NCBI RefSeq assembly: GCF_947179515.1
Contig: NC_067485.1
Location: 72,983,646-73,047,645, forward strand
Origin: Apodemus sylvaticus
Lineage: Eukaryota; Chordata; Mammalia; Rodentia; Muridae
Direction of reading: 5' to 3'
Length of the DNA: 64,000 nt
Part shown: one piece after another, positions 47,345 to 58,543 of the stretch
Layout: every line of letters starts with the position of its first letter
Position numbering within the stretch: position 1 is the first letter of the stretch
Program-made: the position numbers and the translations under genes
Notes under the pieces: model-generated
Told to the model about the DNA's origin: nothing
Database searches by the model: none
What the model saw: only the letters and a program-made list of their open reading frames with translations

Positions 47345-48660
47345 GTTTGGTTTTTTTGTTTGATGATTATTTTCTTTTGTGTCCTTGGATGTAGTTTCCC
47401 TCATGTTGGAGGTTTCCTTCTAGTATCCTCTTGTAGGCCTGGATTACTAGAAATACATTGTTTAAATTTGTTTCTGTCATAAAACATCTTGGTTTCTTCA
47501 TCTATGGTGATTGCATGGCTTGCTGTGTATAACAGTCTGGTCTGACATCTGTTGTCTCCTAATGTCTGCATAATACTTGTCCATTATCTTCTGGCTTATA
47601 GAGTCTCTGATAAGAAGTCAGGTGCTATTCTGAGATGTCTGCCTTTCTATGTTACTTGGCCTTTCCCCTTGAAGCACTTAATATTTTTTCTTTGTTCTAT
47701 ACATGTAATGTTTTGATTATTATATATCAGAAGGACTTTATATTTTCTGGTCCAAGCTATTTGGAGTTCTCTAAGGTTCTTGTTTGTGTACAGCCATCTC
47801 ATTTTTGTGAGGGGTTAGGGTTTTTCTCTTCTATGATTATATTAGGGATGTTTTATGGGAATTACTTCTGGGAACATTCAACCTTAGCTCTCCCTATTAT
47901 TCGTAGTTTTAGTCTTTTCAGAGTGTCCTACATTTCATAGATGTTCTCAGTGAAAACCTTTTTAAATTTGTTTTTTTTTACTTGTGCATTAATTTCTTCT
48001 GTTTTATCTTCTGTGCCAGTGAGTCTCTTTTCCATGTCCTGTATTCTATTTGTGATGCTTGAGTCTCTAGCTCCTGTTTTCTTTCTTAGGTTTTATGCCT
48101 CCAGACTTGTCTCCATTTATGGTTCTTTTTTATTGTTTCAATTTCCATCTTAGGTCTTGAACTGTTTGATTTATTTTCTTCACTTGTTCAATTTTATTTC
48201 CCATTATTTCTTTAAGGGATTTGTTTGTTTCCTCTTAATGGTTTCTACCTACTTGGTAGAATTGTCCTATATTTCTTTAAGGAACTTTTTAATTCTCTAA
48301 TTAAAGGCCTCAATCATCTTCATAAGAAGAACTTTAGGGTCATAGTCTTTCAGTTCAGTAACGTTAAGATATCCAGGGCTTGATGTTTCCCATTAGGAGA
48401 GCTGGGTTCTGAAGAAGCAACATTGCACTAGCTTTTATTAATTGTGTATTTGCATTTACCTTCAGCCATGTTGGCTATCTCTGGTTTTGGCTGACCTGTT
48501 AGTCTGTGGGAGTAGCAAGCCTCTGGGACTGGCTTTCACAGATTGCAGCAGACTTCCCCAAAGGTAGGCAGAGCTATGGGCTGGGGAGTGTGGTGCTGAT
48601 CCATGACTGCACGTAGAGGTTTAGAACTGTAGGAAGATGGAACTCTGAAAGGACGAGATA
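47345..48660 (-). mobile_element. Old L1: ORF1 and 5' UTR relic, minus strand
   Basis: Antisense ORF1 words ('catctatggtgattgcatgg', 'gccttctatgttacttggcc'-like at 47640, 'tgtcctgtattctatttgtg') run to an ORF1 start near 48472 (MAEGKCKYTINK, followed by a stop). A short 5' UTR-like part follows to about 48660. It is much older than L1-D. Confidence 0.75.
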
Positions 48661-48724
48661 ATTATTTCAAGTCCAACACCTTTTATAAACATTTAAAATT
48701 ATAATTATTGGAAATAGTAGTCTT

Positions 48725-49092
48725 TTTAAAAAATTAAACTCTTTTGATGTGTATGGGTATTGCCAGTATATATGATTGTGCACCAATTGGGTATCTTGTG
48801 TCTTGGGAAGCCATCAGAGGAAGAAATAAGATCCCTTTGAACTGTAATTGAGCTTTCATGTATTTGCTGAGAATCAAACATGGATCTTTATAATGGCAGC
48901 AAATACTGTTTGGTGCTGAGCTACTGCTTCTGCCCTGGATACACTGTTGTATTTTCTTTAATTACATATTATGTGGAGGTCAGGGGATAAGCAGAGAGAG
49001 GTGGTTATGTCCTTCCACCATGTTGATCCCAAGGTTCAAACTCAGGCCATTAGGCTTGGCATCAGGTGCCTTTACCCATCTCACCAGCAAAC
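48725..49092 (-). mobile_element. Two antisense B3/B2-type SINEs
   Basis: Bases 48725-48938 and 48945-49092 each show the antisense B3 order ('gagaatcaaacatggatct', 'ggtgctgagctactgcttct'; 'gtggaggtcaggggataagc', 'caaactcaggccattaggct', 'cctttacccatctcaccagc'). The second ends 30 bp before exon A1. Confidence 0.7.
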
Positions 49093-49123
49093 GTTTTCAT
49101 ATGTAGCATGTGATTCCTTTTAG

Positions 49124-49338
49124 ACAGCTGTCAAAGCTCACGAGCAATCGGAGCAGAGGAAAGAGAAAGCTTTTACTTTGAAAATATTAGACATGAAAAG
49201 CAGACTCAGAGACATGGAATCCAGCCTTTGTAGAGCCCAAGATCATGAAGATATTGAAAGATTCAAGCTGGGCATATACCAGCAGTGCTACCATGACAAG
49301 CTAAATGTTACAGCAGCACTATATGAACAAATAAACAT
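49124..49338 (+). CDS. Exon A1: Ankrd26-like C-terminal coiled-coil exon (DUF3496-like)
   Basis: The acceptor is gattccttttag and the donor AT|GTAAGT. The 215-nt exon is open, phase 0 in and phase 2 out. It encodes TAVKAHEQSEQRKEKAFTLK, then DMKSRLRDMESSLCRAQDHE, then DIERFKLGIYQQCYHDKLNV, then TAALYEQIN. The pattern follows the ANKRD26/POTE block MELRIKDLESELSKIK...ELEKYKQLYLEELKVRKSLS, which is the domain I know as DUF3496. It joins exon 34272-34562 in phase. It is the only complete copy of exon A in the window; two later copies (ending 57829 and 61647) are 5'-truncated. Confidence 0.78.
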
Positions 49339-50037
49339 GTAAGTTGAACTGAGTCCCAGAAAACAAAGTACTCATAAATGTGATGGTAACCCAAATATAT
49401 AGTGAAAAAAGTCTTCCTGAAACCAATAGGATGTGTATGTCAGGTTAACACAATTTTGCAAACTATTTGCAGTAAAATAAATTTCCTTAAAAAATAAACC
49501 TTGGGCACAGGTAGCATTTCTTCTCTTGCTGCAGTGTTGCTTTCTTCTTTTTATATTTCCTTAAAATAAAGCTGACATTTTACGATTTCAGCTAAGTATA
49601 AATATAACTATTATATATATTATATTTAGTTAACTAAGTATAACTGTATAACTATTGAATACAGTTCTCTTTTTATGAATTTTCCTGTCAGTATTCACTT
49701 AAGTAGAAACATTGACAGGTTCAAGTATGTGAGGGGCAAGTACGAATAAACTCAGGCAGTTCTAACACCTCTCCTCTGCTACTGTGTGAATTATCTCTGA
49801 CTCTGACCTTTGGAGTTATCTTAAAGTAATCTGCAGTCAAACTGCCTTTGACAGTTTCTTAGTTTACCTAAATCCCTGCTGGTGAATGGTAAAGTATGCT
49901 CTGATACATATAAATGTGAAACAAGTTCTTTTATAGGACATTCCATTTACTCTTATGACCATTTAAACAGAAAAGTCTTTGTAAAATGCATTTTGGGAAC
50001 AAAAGTGATATGTACATGATGGATTTGTCTTTTTTAG

Positions 50038-50274
50038 TGCTAACAAGAGGAAAGTGAAGCTGCAGGAAGACATTGCCACAACAGTTGCAGAGGAAGAGCT
50101 ACTTACACACTCACACACTGGGGCAGTGCACAACCCAAAGGAAACTAGTGTTTCAAGTCTTCATCACCATGATGGATCTGGATTGAGTAGAAATGTTACT
50201 CCAAGTTTGGGGACATCTCATTGCCAGCAGAGAGGGAGAGCTTTCAGAAAGAAAGGTCAACGTAGGTTACCAAG
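50038..50274 (+). CDS. Exon B1: Ankrd26-like near-terminal exon
   Basis: The acceptor is gtcttttttag and the donor CCAAG|GTTGGT. The 237-nt exon has phase 2 at both ends: after one nucleotide completing an Ile codon it reads ANKRKVKLQEDIATTVAEEE, LLTHSHTGAVHNPKETSVSS, LHHHDGSGLSRNVTPSLGTS and HCQQRGRAFRKKGQRRLPR. The first part continues the coiled coil; the rest is polar and basic, as in the tail of ANKRD26/POTE proteins (weak similarity). If the donor is not used, the frame stops at 50342-50344. It follows exon A1 by 0.7 kb. Confidence 0.7.
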
Positions 50275-50509
50275 GTTGGTCACAGTGTCCATTGTCTCCA
50301 GAGCCTCCCTTTCTGACAGGCCTACTTTCAGGTCTATCTGTTGAATTAGAAGACCTGTTCACATAAGGGTGAAATCAATCTCTGATATTGAGGAGCAGAA
50401 ATATTTTAACCTCCCTCTTTCTGTGGCATTCTTACCTTTTATTTTTACTTATTTTGTCTCCTCATGCTTTTCATATTAAGTTTTTGAGTTTTTTCCATTT
50501 TCTTTCTTT

Positions 50510-51612
50510 TCTTTTATTAATTTATTTTTATTTACTGTATTCTATGTTTACATTCCAAATGATATTCCCTTTCCTGGTTGCCCTCTCCCCATAAGTTCCC
50601 TAAGCCCTCTTCACTCCGCCCATTCTCTTATCAACCCCCTCCTACTTCTCTGTCCTGGTATTCCCCTACAATGCTGGAACAAGCCTTTTCAGATCCAGGA
50701 CCTCTCCTTCCTTCTTCTTGGGAGTCACTTGATATGTGAATTTTGTCTTGGGAATTCAGAGTTTCTGAGTTAATATCCACTTATCAGTGACTGAATTCCA
50801 TGAGTGTTCTTTTGCAGCTGAGTTACATCACTTAGGATATTTTCCAGATCCAACCATCTGCCTAAGAATTTCATGAATTCACTGTTTTTAATTACTGAGT
50901 AGTATTCCATTGTGTAAATATACCACATTTTCTGTATCCATTCCTCCACTGAGGGACATCTGGGTTCTTTCCAGCTTCTGGCTATTATAAATAGGGCTGC
51001 TATGAACATAGTGGAGCATGTGTCCTTATGACATTCTGGGGAATCCTCTGGGTATATGCCCAGGAGTGGTATGTCAGGGTACTCCGGAAGTGTTATGCCC
51101 AGTTTTCTGAGGAACAGACAGACTGATTTCCAGAGTGGTTGTACCAACTTGCATTCCCAACAGCAGTGGAGGAGTGTTCCTCTTTCTCCACATCTTTGCC
51201 AGCACCTACTGTCTCCTGAGTTTTTAATCTTAGTCATTCTAACTGGTGTAAGGTGAAAACTCAGGGTTGTTTTGATTTGTATTTCCCTAATGGCTAGTGA
51301 TGTTGAGCATTTCTTAAGGTGCTTCTTAGCCATTCAAACCTCTTCATGTGAAAATTCTTTGTTTAGCTCTGTACCCCATTTTTAATAGGATTATTTGGCT
51401 CTCTGGTGTCTAGCTTCTTGAATTCTTTGTATATATTAGATATTAGCCCTCTGTTGGATGTAGGGTTGCTATAGATCCTTTCCCAATTTGTTGGTTGCTG
51501 TTTTGTCCTTTTGACACTGTCCTTTACCTAACAGAAACTTTGTAATTTTATGAGGTCCCATTTGTCAGTTCTTGATCTTAGAGCATAAGCTATTTGTATT
51601 CTATTCAGGAAC
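50510..51612 (-). mobile_element. L1 3' end inserted in unit 1, minus strand
   Basis: It has a 3' UTR (50510-50765) and an ORF2 C-terminal 187 codons (50770-51333, MAKKHLKKCSTSLAIRE to SLISGY), running on to about 51612. It is absent from the corresponding place in units 2 and 3, so it came in after the units separated. Its 3' UTR is of the L1-A type. Confidence 0.9.
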
Positions 51613-52675
51613 TTCATGTTATCCCCTTTCCCAACTCCTATTATATCTATCCCCACTTTTCTACCTACATGTGTGTTAAAAGTGGGAGCCTACATCCAGA
51701 CAGAGCTCTGGGCCCCTGGGCAAGGCAGACACAAGGAGTTGGGCTGCAGGTTTCCCCATGGAACCAACAGGCATGCATCAGGCTATGAGAAGCTGCAGAA
51801 GCCTGCTCTGGCAGTGGGGAAGGGCAGCTTGTATGTTCACCTGGGGGAGCTAGCAGGGCAGAGTTCATAGGTCCCAGGCCTCACAGAGGCCAAGGAAGGC
51901 CTTTCAGAGGCCAGGGATGACAGGTTCTCAGTCTTGGTCACTGCAGACATGACTGAATGTCATAAACGAGGTGAGAAGAGAGTGGGGCCCCATTGGACTA
52001 GGTCTGGCCCTGGGCTTAAGGGAAAAGAGGGAAAGAAGTAGTTCCAGGTTCTTCCTGCAGGGACGAATGGCCTTGACTAGCTTGGGTAGGCAGCATGGCT
52101 TGGTGATGACCTTGGCTAGAAGACAGAGAGGTTCCACTGCAGGAGGCTAGAAACAGCTCTTGAGAAGGAGACCTGCTCCATGGTTCCATCATAGTGGGTC
52201 CAGATGAGAAGAGGTAGTCCATAGGTTTAGAGCATTTATTGTGGGCAGAGAGTTCTGATAAGTGAAAAATAGAGGCTGGTCATGGTGAGAGGGGGAAGGG
52301 AGAAGTGCCCAAGAGGGCAATGGAAAGAGACAAGAATACAACAGAGAACAAGAGAGGGAGCAGGGGGACACAACTCCTTTTATACTTTAGGAAGGAACAT
52401 ACCTTGCTGTTGTGAGGTAACTGTGGGAAGAGTCTAGACAGAATACCAGGAGCTAAGGGAAATGCCCTACATGGCTGATGGCTACAGTATTATGGAGTTG
52501 AGGGCCTTGTTTTAGGATCCTAGTGTCTGGGAGTATGGCCAAGAAGCTTCCTTCCCTTGCAGAATTATCTGCATGGTCTCTGGAGGTTAAACCTAGCTCA
52601 ACCAGAAAACACGCTGCCTTCCATGGTCCCACACCCACCCAACTTAGTGTCCTCTAAGAAAATTCCATCAAGCTA
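51613..52675 (-). mobile_element. Repeated segment R, copy 1 (putative antisense LTR)
   Basis: The segment recurs in units 2 (54690-55760) and 3 (59000-60090). On the minus strand it has a TATAAAA box (52378-52384) and, 140 bp downstream, AATAAA (52235-52240), the spacing of promoter and polyadenylation signal in an LTR. I do not recognise the family and see no clear TG...CA ends. The minus-strand 60-70-codon frames conserved in all three copies are probably chance frames in this repeat. Confidence 0.5.
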
Positions 52676-53720
52676 CAAAGTTCCTGTAAGGCAAGGGACA
52701 CTGTCAAAAGGACAAAACGTCAATCAACAGATTGGGAAAGGATCTTCACCAACCCTAAATCTGACAGAGGGCTAATATCTAATATATACAAAGAACTCAA
52801 GAAGGTAGAACCCAGAGAACCAAATAACCCCATTAAAAAGTGGGGTACCAAGCTAAACAAAGAATTTTCACATGAAGAACTTTGTAGGTCTGAGAAACAT
52901 CTTAAGAAATGTTCAACATCATTAATCATTAGGGAAATACAAATCAAAACAACCCTGAGATTTCACCTCACACCAGTCGGAATGGCTAAGGTCAAAAACT
53001 CAGAAGACAGCAGGTGCTGTCAAGGATGTGGAGAAAGAGGAACACTCCTCCACTGCTAGTGGGATTGTAAGATGGTGCAACCACTTTGGAAATCAGTGTA
53101 GAGGTTCCTCAGAAAACTGGGCATGACACTTTCAGAGGACCATGCTATACCACTTCTGGGCATATACCCAGAGGATTCCCCAGCTTGTAATAAGGACACA
53201 TGCTCCACTATGTTCATAGCAGCCCTATTTGTAGTAGCCAGAAGCTGGAAAGAACCCAGGTGTCCTTCAATGGAGGAATGGATACAAAAAATATGGTCTA
53301 TTTACACAATGGAGTATTATTCAGCCATCAGAAACAATGAATTCATGAAATTCTTAGACAAATGGATGGAGCTGGAGAACATCATACTAAGTGAGGTAAC
53401 CCAGTCTCAAAAAATCAATCATGTTATGCACTCACTGATAAGTGGATATTAACTTAGAAACTTGGAATACCCAAGAAATAATCCACATATTAAATGATGT
53501 CCAAAAAGAATGGAAGAGTAGCCCCTGGTTCTGGAAAGACTCAGTGCAACAGTATAGGGGAATACCAGAACAGGGAAGTGGGAAGGAGTAGATGGAGGAA
53601 CAGGGGGAGGGTAGAGGGCTTATGGGACTTGCAGGAAGTTAGGACTCAGAAAAGGGGAAATCATTTGAAATGTAAATAAAGAATACATCGAATAAAAAAA
53701 TAAAAAAATTAAAAATAAAA
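52676..53720 (+). mobile_element. L1 3' end, sense strand, at the unit 1/unit 2 border
   Basis: It reads in sense from ORF2 'ttggg..ggatcttcaccaaccc' (52735) to the ORF2 end (SLISGY at 53452), then a 3' UTR and an A-rich tail (53690-53720). The 109-codon frame 53123-53452 covers DHAIPLLGIYPEDSPACNKD to the C-terminus. It replaces the tail of unit 1, and its poly-A abuts the exact start of unit 2. Confidence 0.9.
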
Positions 53721-54223
53721 ATAAACCTTGGGAACAGGTAACATTTCTTCTCTTGCTGCAGTGTCGCTTTCTTCTTTTTATATTTCCTTAAAATAAAGCT
53801 GACATTCTACCATTTCAGCTAAGTATAGATCTAGCTTTCTAATGAATACAGTTCTCTTTTCATGAACTTTCCTGTCAATATTCACTTAAGTAGACACATT
53901 GACAGGTTCAAATATGTGAGGGGCAAGTATGAACAAACTGAGGCAATTCTAATACCTCTCCTCTGCTACTGTGTGAATTAACTCTGACTCTGACCTTTGG
54001 AGTTATCTTGAAGTAATCTGCAGTCAAACTGTCTTTGACAATTTCTTAGTTTACCTAAATCTCTACTGGTAAATGATAAAGTATGCTCTGATACATATAA
54101 ATGTGAAACAAGTTCTTTTATAGGACATTCCATTTACTCTTGTGACCATTTAAAAAGAAACGTGTTTCTAAAATGCATTTTGGGAACAAAAGTGATATGT
54201 ACATGATGGATTTGTCTTTTTAG

Positions 54224-54460
54224 TGCTAACAAGAGGAAAGTGAAGCTGCAGGAAGACATTGCTACAATAGTTGCAGAGGAAGAGCTACTTACACACTCAC
54301 ACACTGGCGCTGTGCACATCCGAGAGGAAACTAGTGTTTCAGGGCTTCATAACCATGATGGATTTGGACTGAGTGGAAATGTTACTCAAAGTTTGGGGAT
54401 ATCACGTCACCAGCAGAGAGGGAGAGCTTTCAGAAAGAAAGGTCAACGTAGGTCACCAAG
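54224..54460 (+). CDS. Exon B2: second copy of exon B
   Basis: It has the same acceptor and donor as B1 (gtctttttag and CCAAG|GTTGGT), the same 237-nt length and phases, and no stop. It differs from B1 at several residues (HIREETSVSGLHNHDGFGLS, NVTQSLGISRHQQRGRAFRK, GQRRSPR). Because the exon is symmetric, its inclusion next to B1 or B3 would keep frame. Whether it is spliced in cannot be read from DNA. Confidence 0.6.
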
Positions 54461-54689
54461 GTTGGTCACAATTTCCATTATCTCCTGAGCTTCCCTTTCT
54501 GACAGGCCTACATTCAGTTCTATCTGTTGAGTTACACGACCTGTTCACATAGGGGTGAAATCGATCTCTGTTATTAAGGAGAGGAAACATTTTAACCTCG
54601 CTCTCTCTGTGCTGGTCTTACCTTTTATTTTTGCTTATTTAGTTTCCCCATCCTTTTCATATTAAATTTTTGAGTCTTTTTTTCAGTTT

Positions 54690-55760
54690 TCAATCATGTT
54701 ATCCACTTCCCCAACTCCTACTATATCCATCCCCATTTTTCTACCTACCTGTGGGTTAAAAGTGGGAGTGTACATCCATACAGAGCTCTGAGCCACTGGG
54801 GAAGGCAGACGGAAAGTGTTGGGCTGCAGGTTTCCCCATGGAACCAACAGGCATGCATCAGGCTATGGGAAGCTGCAGGACCCTGATCTGGGTGTGGAGA
54901 AGGGAAGCTTGTATTTTCACCTGGGGTTGGTGGGAGGACAGAGTTCATAGGTCCCAGGCCTCACAAAGGCCAAGAAAGGCCTTTCAGAGGCCAGGGATGA
55001 AAAGTTCTCAGTCTTGGACACTGCAGACACGACTGAATGTCTCAAGTGAGATGGAAACAGAGTGGGGGCCCACTGGACTTGGTCTGGCCCTGAACTTAAG
55101 GGAGAAGAGGGAAAGAAGTAGCTCCAGATTCTTCCTGCAGGGACGAATGGCCTTGACTAGCTTGGGCAGGCAGCTTGGCTTGGTCATGACATTGGCTAGA
55201 AGCCAGATAGTTTTCACTGCAGGAGGCTAGAAAAAGCTCTTGAGAAGGAGACCTGCTCCATTGCTCCATCATAGTGGGTCCAGATGAGAAGAGGTAGTCC
55301 ATAGGTTTAGAGCATTTATTGTGGGCAGAGAGTTCTGATAAGTGAAAATTAGAGGCTGGCCAGGTGAGAGGGGGAAGGGAGAAGTGCCCAAGAGGGCAAT
55401 GGAGAGAGAAAAGAATACAGAAGAGAACAACAGAGAGAAAAGGCGGAAATAACTCCTTTTATACTTTAGGAAGGAACATACCTTGCTGTTGTGAGGTAAC
55501 TGTGGTGGAAGAGTCTGGACAGAATACCAGGAGTTAAGGGAAATGTCCTACATGACTGATGTCCACAGAATTATGGAGTTGAGGGCCTTGTATCAGGGGC
55601 CTGGTTTCTGGGAGCATGGCCAATGGGCCTCCTTCCCTTGCAGAATTATCTGCATAATCTCTGGAGGTTAAGTCTAGCTCAACCAGAAAACAGGCTGCCT
55701 TTCATGGTCCCACACCCCCCAACTTAGAGTCCTCTAAGAAAATTCCATCAAGTCCAGTTT
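54690..55760 (-). mobile_element. Repeated segment R, copy 2 (putative antisense LTR)
   Basis: It is colinear with copies 1 and 3, including the antisense TATAAAA ('ccttttatactttagg' near 55456) and AATAAA ('gcatttattgtggg' near 55315). No L1 interrupts it, unlike the border of copy 1. Confidence 0.5.
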
Positions 55761-56012
55761 CTGATGTCCACTCACATGCATATAATTATACATGACCACA
55801 TCCCCATTACCCTCTCCAACTCCCCCTTCTTCCTCAGCCTATCCACTCCCATCTTCATGACCTTCTTCATAATCCACTTAGTCCATCTATTCTTGCTCAC
55901 ACATGCATGTGTATCAAGACATATACAATTACTAAATACTCCCAGATTCTCTTAAGTTGTTCATCTATCTGTCTGTCTGTCTGTCTGTTTCATTTTTTTG
56001 AACATGGTTCCT

Positions 56013-56150
56013 CATTGTAGCCCAGGCTGTCCTGGAACTCACTGTGTAGACCAGGCTATAGGTAGAACGCAGAGATCCACCTGTCTCTGCCTCTCCAATG
56101 CTAAGACTAATCTTTAAAGGAGTGCACCATATGTCACTTCCTGGCTACAG
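56013..56150 (-). mobile_element. Antisense B1 SINE in unit 2, with a short GTCT repeat on its left
   Basis: 'agcccaggctgtcctggaac', 'tcactgtgtagaccaggcta' and 'cagagatccacctgtctctg' are antisense B1. A GTCT run (about 55966-55988) precedes it. The same B1 is at 60340-60478 in unit 3, so it predates that duplication. Confidence 0.9.
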
Positions 56151-56810
56151 TTCTGGGAGGTCTTATTTTTTTACATACATTATAAATTGGTCCAAGAAAT
56201 GTAAAAGTATTGATATGTTTTACATTCACTTATAGTAAATTAAATTTAAATTCACTAAATTTAGAAATTAAATTTTAGAAAACAATTTCCACTTTTATCT
56301 AAAATTATGGAATAAAATATTGCTCTTATTTTAAATACCTATTCTTTGAAAGATTAATGCATATATAAAATGTATCACAATCATATCCACCTCTCACTGC
56401 CCTCTCCCTCACAGCCCACATCACATCTCTCTACCAACTTCATGTCCTCCTTTTAGAATTATATATTTATGTTAAAGCTCTTTTTAATTTGGTTTGGATT
56501 CTTAATATTTTACTATGCTTCTGATATAACCTTAAAGTTAGAACTCAACAGTAAGTGACATAATGACTTTCAAACACTATTATACATGACAATTTAATGT
56601 GTTGAGGTTAATCCTTTCTTATGATTCCTATAAACCCATAACTAGATAAATGTTAACTTGCATAAAGGTTATTTTTTCTAATATTCTAAAAAAATATGAC
56701 CTAAACTTTTATTTTCCTTCTGGCCTTTTATCTCAGATTTCTGTTTTCCTTATGACTTTGAGCCAGGGGTATTTTGGTATGTATTATTAATTTTAGAGTG
56801 AGTAAAATGA
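56151..56810 (+). repeat. AT-rich segment of the tandem unit, unit 2 copy
   Basis: No gene is seen. It is colinear with 60479-61078 in unit 3, and its right part ('tttaatgtgttgaggttaat' and what follows) recurs at 63612-63740. Confidence 0.75.
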
Positions 56811-57701
56811 TCTTTCTGGTCTGAGAAATTGCCCTGAGTAGACAATGGGCATTAACTCCCCACCCAGTCCCACAACATCCAGAAAAAACTTGACTACCAG
56901 GTGCTCTTAAACTCTCAGGATCATAGGTGAGGAGGCCACAACATCTGTCCCAACACCAGGAGTAACTAGGACCTATAGGATCAAGGAATTCAGGAACCCC
57001 TGCCTGGCTCGTGGCACAGGTTCCTTCCAGTGTGAGCTGCCCTGTGTAGACCTTGGGTGCTAACTCCACACCTGGTCCCAAAGCATCCAGAATAAACTTG
57101 ACTCACAGGCGCTGTAACACACCCAGGATCATAGCATCTCAGGAGCTTGGTCACAACAGGATTTCAGGATTGCAGAAGCAGCTTGAGTCCCAGGGTTTCT
57201 CACACACTCAGGATCACAGGATCACAGAATCACAGGACCACAGAGATAGCTAGACTCTGAGGATTTCTGACACATCCAGGATCACAGGAGGGACAGGCTT
57301 CATTCAGACAGTGATGGTAGCACTAGAGATAAACAGATGGAGAGAGCAAGCATAAGGACTTAAGAAGGACATAAATAACTCCCTTAAAATACCAGAGAAT
57401 ACAGGTAAACAGGTAGAAGCTCTTAAAGAGGAAATACAAAAATCACTTGAAGAACTACAGGAAAACACAAACAAACAGGAGAAGGAATTGAACAAGATAA
57501 TCCACAATCTAAATATGGAAATAACACTATAAAGAAACATGACAGGAGACAAACCTGGAGATAGAAAATCTAGGAAAGAGATCAGGAGTCATAGAAGCAA
57601 GCATCACCAACAAAATGCAAGAGATAGAAGAGAGACACCCAGGTGCAGAAGATAGAATAGAAAACATTGACACAACAGTCAGAGAACATGTAAGAAGCAA
57701 A
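56811..57701 (+). mobile_element. Sense L1 5' UTR and ORF1 coiled-coil fragment, unit 2
   Basis: Bases 56811-57300 hold an L1 5' UTR of the older mouse/Lx type ('ggatcacaggatcacag' repeats, 'gaggatttctgacacatcca'). An ORF1 start region follows (57305-57345, internally deleted), then coiled-coil sequence with stops to 57540. From 57543 the ORF1 frame is open (NLEIENLGKRSGVIEASITN, then KMQEIEERHPGAEDRIENID, TTVREHVRSK) and matches L1-D ORF1 residues about 175-224. It ends where truncated exon A begins. Confidence 0.82.
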
Positions 57702-57829
57702 AGACATGGATGCAGGCTCCATAGAGCCCAAGCTCCTGAAGATTCTGCCAGATTCATGCTGGGCATATACCAGCAATGCTACCATGACCAGCTAAATGTT
57801 ACAGCAGCACTATATGAACAAATAAACAT
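57543..57829 (+). CDS. Chimeric L1-ORF1/exon A2 open segment
   Basis: A stop-free 287-nt frame joins L1 ORF1 coiled-coil sequence (57543-57701) to the 3' 128 nt of exon A (57702-57829). The right part reads APEDSARFMLGIYQQCYHDQ, LNVTAALYEQIN and ends at the same AT|GTAAGT donor and phase as exon A1. The splice acceptor and the first 86 nt of exon A are missing. Compared with A1 there is one small indel just after the junction, and the L1 and exon frames agree beyond it. It could serve as a first or read-through exon from the L1 promoter upstream. Without transcripts it may equally be a dead fragment. Confidence 0.5.
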
Positions 57830-57989
57830 GTAAGTTGAACAGAGTCCCAGAAAATAAGGTACTGATAAATATAATGATAACCCAAATATATAGTGAAAAA
57901 AAGTCTTCATGGAACCATTTGGATGCGAATGTCACCTGGACATAGTTTTGCAAAGTATCTGCAGTAAAATAACTTTTCTTAAAATATAA

Positions 57990-58052
57990 ACCAGGAACGG
58001 GGAAAGCATTCAGAATGTTAACAAAGAATAAAAATAAAAATAAAAATAAAAA
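57990..58052 (+). mobile_element. Very short L1 3' tail, sense, unit 2
   Basis: 'ggaacggggaaagcattcag' and 'aatgttaacaaagaat' followed by AAAAT repeats is an L1 3' terminus. It is flanked by 'ataaacc' on both sides (about 57983 and 58054), a likely target duplication. The same tail is in unit 3 (about 61810-61874) but not after exon A1. Confidence 0.7.
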
Positions 58053-58543
58053 ATAAACCTTGGGCACAGCTAACATTTCTTCTCTTGCTGCAGTGTTGCT
58101 TTCTTCTTTTTATATTTCCTTAAAATAAAGCTGACATTTCACGATTTCAGCTAAGTATAGATCTAGCTTTCTAATGAATAGAGTTCTCTTTTTATGAATT
58201 TTCCTGTCAATATTCACTTAAGACACATTGACAGGTTCAAGTATGTGAGGGGCAAGTATGAATAAACTCAGGCAGTTCTAGCACCTCTCCTCTGCTACTG
58301 TGTGAATTAACTCTGACTCTGACCTTTGGAGTTATCTTGAAGTAATCTGCAGTCAAACTGCTTTTGACAGTTTCTTAGTTTACCTAAATCCCTGCTGGTG
58401 AATGCTCTGATACATATAAATGTGAAACAAGTTCTTTTGTAGGACATTCCATTTACTCTTGTGACCATTTAAAAAGAAAAGTCTTTTTAAAATGTATTTC
58501 AGGAACAAAAGTGATATGTACATGATGGATTTGTCTTTTTTAG

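Noticed and set aside
52016..52222. Minus-strand 68-codon frame conserved in three segment R copies
   Set aside because: Conservation follows from recent segmental duplication. Two overlapping frames are equally conserved, and no homology is known to me.
53123..53452. 109-codon plus-strand frame as a host gene
   Set aside because: It is the L1 ORF2 C-terminus ending in SLISGY.
57053..57253. GGATCACAG repeats considered as a CRISPR-like or regulatory array
   Set aside because: They are the known short repeats of an older murine L1 5' UTR, in a eukaryotic setting.
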